Part shown: positions 8,051 through 9,065 of the stretch, one piece after another
Numbering within the stretch: position 1 is the first letter of the stretch
Layout: each line of letters opens with the position of its first letter
Assembly (NCBI GenBank): GCA_017381395.1
Contig: JAFOCH010000075.1
Span: 1 to 9,065 of the forward strand
Origin: Clostridia bacterium
Lineage (GTDB): Bacteria; Bacillota; Clostridia; Oscillospirales; Acutalibacteraceae
DNA length: 9,065 bases
Direction of reading: 5' to 3'
Position numbers and translations under genes: made by a program
Notes under the pieces: generated by a model
What the model saw: only the letters and a program-made list of their open reading frames with translations
Told to the model about the DNA's origin: nothing
Databases searched by the model: none

Positions 8051-9065
8051 CTGTTGCAAAGACAGCGGGCTTTTGTTTTGGCGTAAATCGAGCTATAAAA
8101 TTAACCGAGGAACTGGCCGATAGTGGTAAGAAAGTGTGTACATTAGGCCCAATTATTCATAATAAGCAAATGGTCGAAATCCTCGAAAAGAAAGGCGTTA
8201 GAACGGCCGAAAACGAGCTTGACCGAAATGATGACGAAATTATGGTTATTCGTTCGCATGGCGTTGCTCCGTCCGTTTACGATTCGGCTAAAATGGGCGG
8301 TGAGGTGGTTGACGCGACCTGTCCGTATGTTTCTAATATTCATAAAATTGTCAGATCGGCTTACGAAGAAAATAATATAATAATTATCGCAGGGGATAAA
8401 AATCACCCCGAGGTTATTGGAATTTCGGGCTGGTGCGATAATAAATGCTATATTGTTTCAGATAATGATGAGTTGGAAAAATTTCTCGAAAACAACGATA
8501 AATTTCCAAATAAGAAAATATCTGCCGTCGCACAGACGACTTTTAACGCAAATGAATGGATAAAATGTCAAAAAACTTTAAAAAAGGTATGTACAAACGC
8601 GATTGTTTTTGATACAATATGTAAAGCTACGTCGTTGAGACAGTCCGAGGCGGAAAAGTTAGCGGATGAATGCGATGTTATGATTGTCATTGGTGGCAAG
8701 CATAGCTCAAACACCGTTAAGCTCGCCGACATCTGTTCACAACGTTGCAAAAAAACATACCATATTGAAACGGCTGACGAATTACCTCTTGATGAAATTC
8801 GCACTGCCGAGCAAATTGGTGTTACAGCGGGTGCATCGACACCTGCTGCTATAATAAAGGAGGTTCTGATTATTATGTCAGAGATGCAAAATCCCATTGA
8901 AGCTACTGCTGAAATGGAGGCCAAGGTTGTTGAAAAGTCAATTGACGAAATGACCTTTGAAGAAGCTCTTGAAGCTTCACTTAACAGTATGAATTCCGAA
9001 CAGAAGGTACACGGTGTTGTTCTTTCCGTAAACCGTGCTGAAATACAGGTCGATATCGGCCGTAA
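8038..9065 (+). CDS. ispH-rpsA: IspH (HMBPP reductase) fused to ribosomal protein S1, 3'-truncated by window edge
   Basis: The frame is open from the ATG at 8038 to the window end with no stop (342 complete codons). Residues 1 to about 279 are IspH (LytB), the [4Fe-4S] enzyme that reduces HMBPP to IPP and DMAPP in the last step of the MEP pathway. The three cluster cysteines are C13 (GFCFGV), C95 (DATCP) and C195 (FDTICKAT). Active-site residues H41 (GPIIH), H123 and E125 (NHPE) and the AQTT motif near 165-168 are present. IspH proteins normally end near IIKEVL, residues 272-277 here. The frame instead continues through an acidic linker (about 280-320, with MTFEEALEASL) into VHGVVLSVNRAEIQVDIGR, the start of an S1 RNA-binding OB repeat. 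IspH-S1 fusions are known in Clostridia. The start overlaps plsC by 13 nt. An internal ribosome site and ATG lie at the junction. Confidence 0.95.
   Translation, partial: MPKITVAKTAGFCFGVNRAIKLTEELADSGKKVCTLGPIIHNKQMVEILEKKGVRTAENELDRNDDEIMVIRSHGVAPSVYDSAKMGGEVVDATCPYVSNIHKIVRSAYEENNIIIIAGDKNHPEVIGISGWCDNKCYIVSDNDELEKFLENNDKFPNKKISAVAQTTFNANEWIKCQKTLKKVCTNAIVFDTICKATSLRQSEAEKLADECDVMIVIGGKHSSNTVKLADICSQRCKKTYHIETADELPLDEIRTAEQIGVTAGASTPAAIIKEVLIIMSEMQNPIEATAEMEAKVVEKSIDEMTFEEALEASLNSMNSEQKVHGVVLSVNRAEIQVDIGR
8857..8877 (+). promoter_or_regulatory. Internal Shine-Dalgarno and in-frame ATG at the IspH/S1 junction
   Basis: AAGGAGGT at 8857-8864, an almost ideal anti-Shine-Dalgarno match, is followed ten bases later by an in-frame ATG at 8875-8877 (Met280 of the fusion). 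In the fusion the ribosome site is read as codons for Lys-Glu-Val. The ATG begins MSEMQNP, just where IspH homology ends and the S1 part begins. This is what would be expected if a formerly separate rpsA start had been kept after loss of the ispH stop codon. Independent initiation of S1 is inferred, not shown. Confidence 0.6.

Noticed and set aside
8568..8924. 118-codon open frame on the minus strand opposite ispH
   Set aside because: It is antisense to conserved IspH motifs including the third cluster cysteine, and its low-complexity Ala/Ser/Ile-rich translation is typical of a shadow frame.
8875..9065. A frameshift or missed stop making the ispH-rpsA fusion an artefact
   Set aside because: Both halves are in the same intact frame, and the same fusion is known in Clostridia, so it is more likely real, although the read evidence cannot be seen here.

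Overview
The window reads as a chromosomal segment of a spore-forming Clostridia species, most likely from the gut-associated Oscillospiraceae/Ruminococcaceae-type lineages. The evidence is two mother-cell sporulation genes (spoIVA and yunB), AT-rich DNA with clear Shine-Dalgarno sites, and an ispH reading frame that continues without a stop into ribosomal protein S1, an arrangement known from Clostridia. The lineage is an inference; no 16S or other marker is present.

Layout, all on the + strand. (1) Positions 3-1460: almost complete spoIVA, missing only about seven N-terminal codons, followed by a strong intrinsic terminator at 1471-1506. (2) Positions 1550-2176: yunB, a small membrane-anchored sporulation protein. 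(3) A probable SigA-type extended -10 promoter at 2184-2212 opens a tightly packed run of genes: ligA (NAD-dependent DNA ligase), an HI0933/YtfP-type flavoprotein, cmk (cytidylate kinase), an exported transglutaminase-like protein, a PlsC-type acyltransferase, and the 5' part of an ispH-rpsA fusion that runs off the right edge. Gaps are 1-15 nt, and the last pair overlaps by 13 nt. No terminator is visible between ligA and the window end, so one operon is the simplest reading.

The operon joins functions that do not form one pathway: DNA ligation, nucleotide supply (CMP/dCMP phosphorylation), phospholipid synthesis, isoprenoid precursor synthesis and translation. The flavoprotein-cmk-plsC-ispH-rpsA order is familiar in Clostridia. 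The transglutaminase-like gene between cmk and plsC looks like an insertion into that order.

No mobile element, CRISPR array, tRNA or rRNA was found, and no intergenic stretch exceeds 100 bases. I do not see a new system here. The most interesting point is a near-perfect Shine-Dalgarno sequence inside the ispH-rpsA fusion, placed before an in-frame ATG exactly at the IspH/S1 junction. It could allow S1 to be made alone as well as in the fusion.
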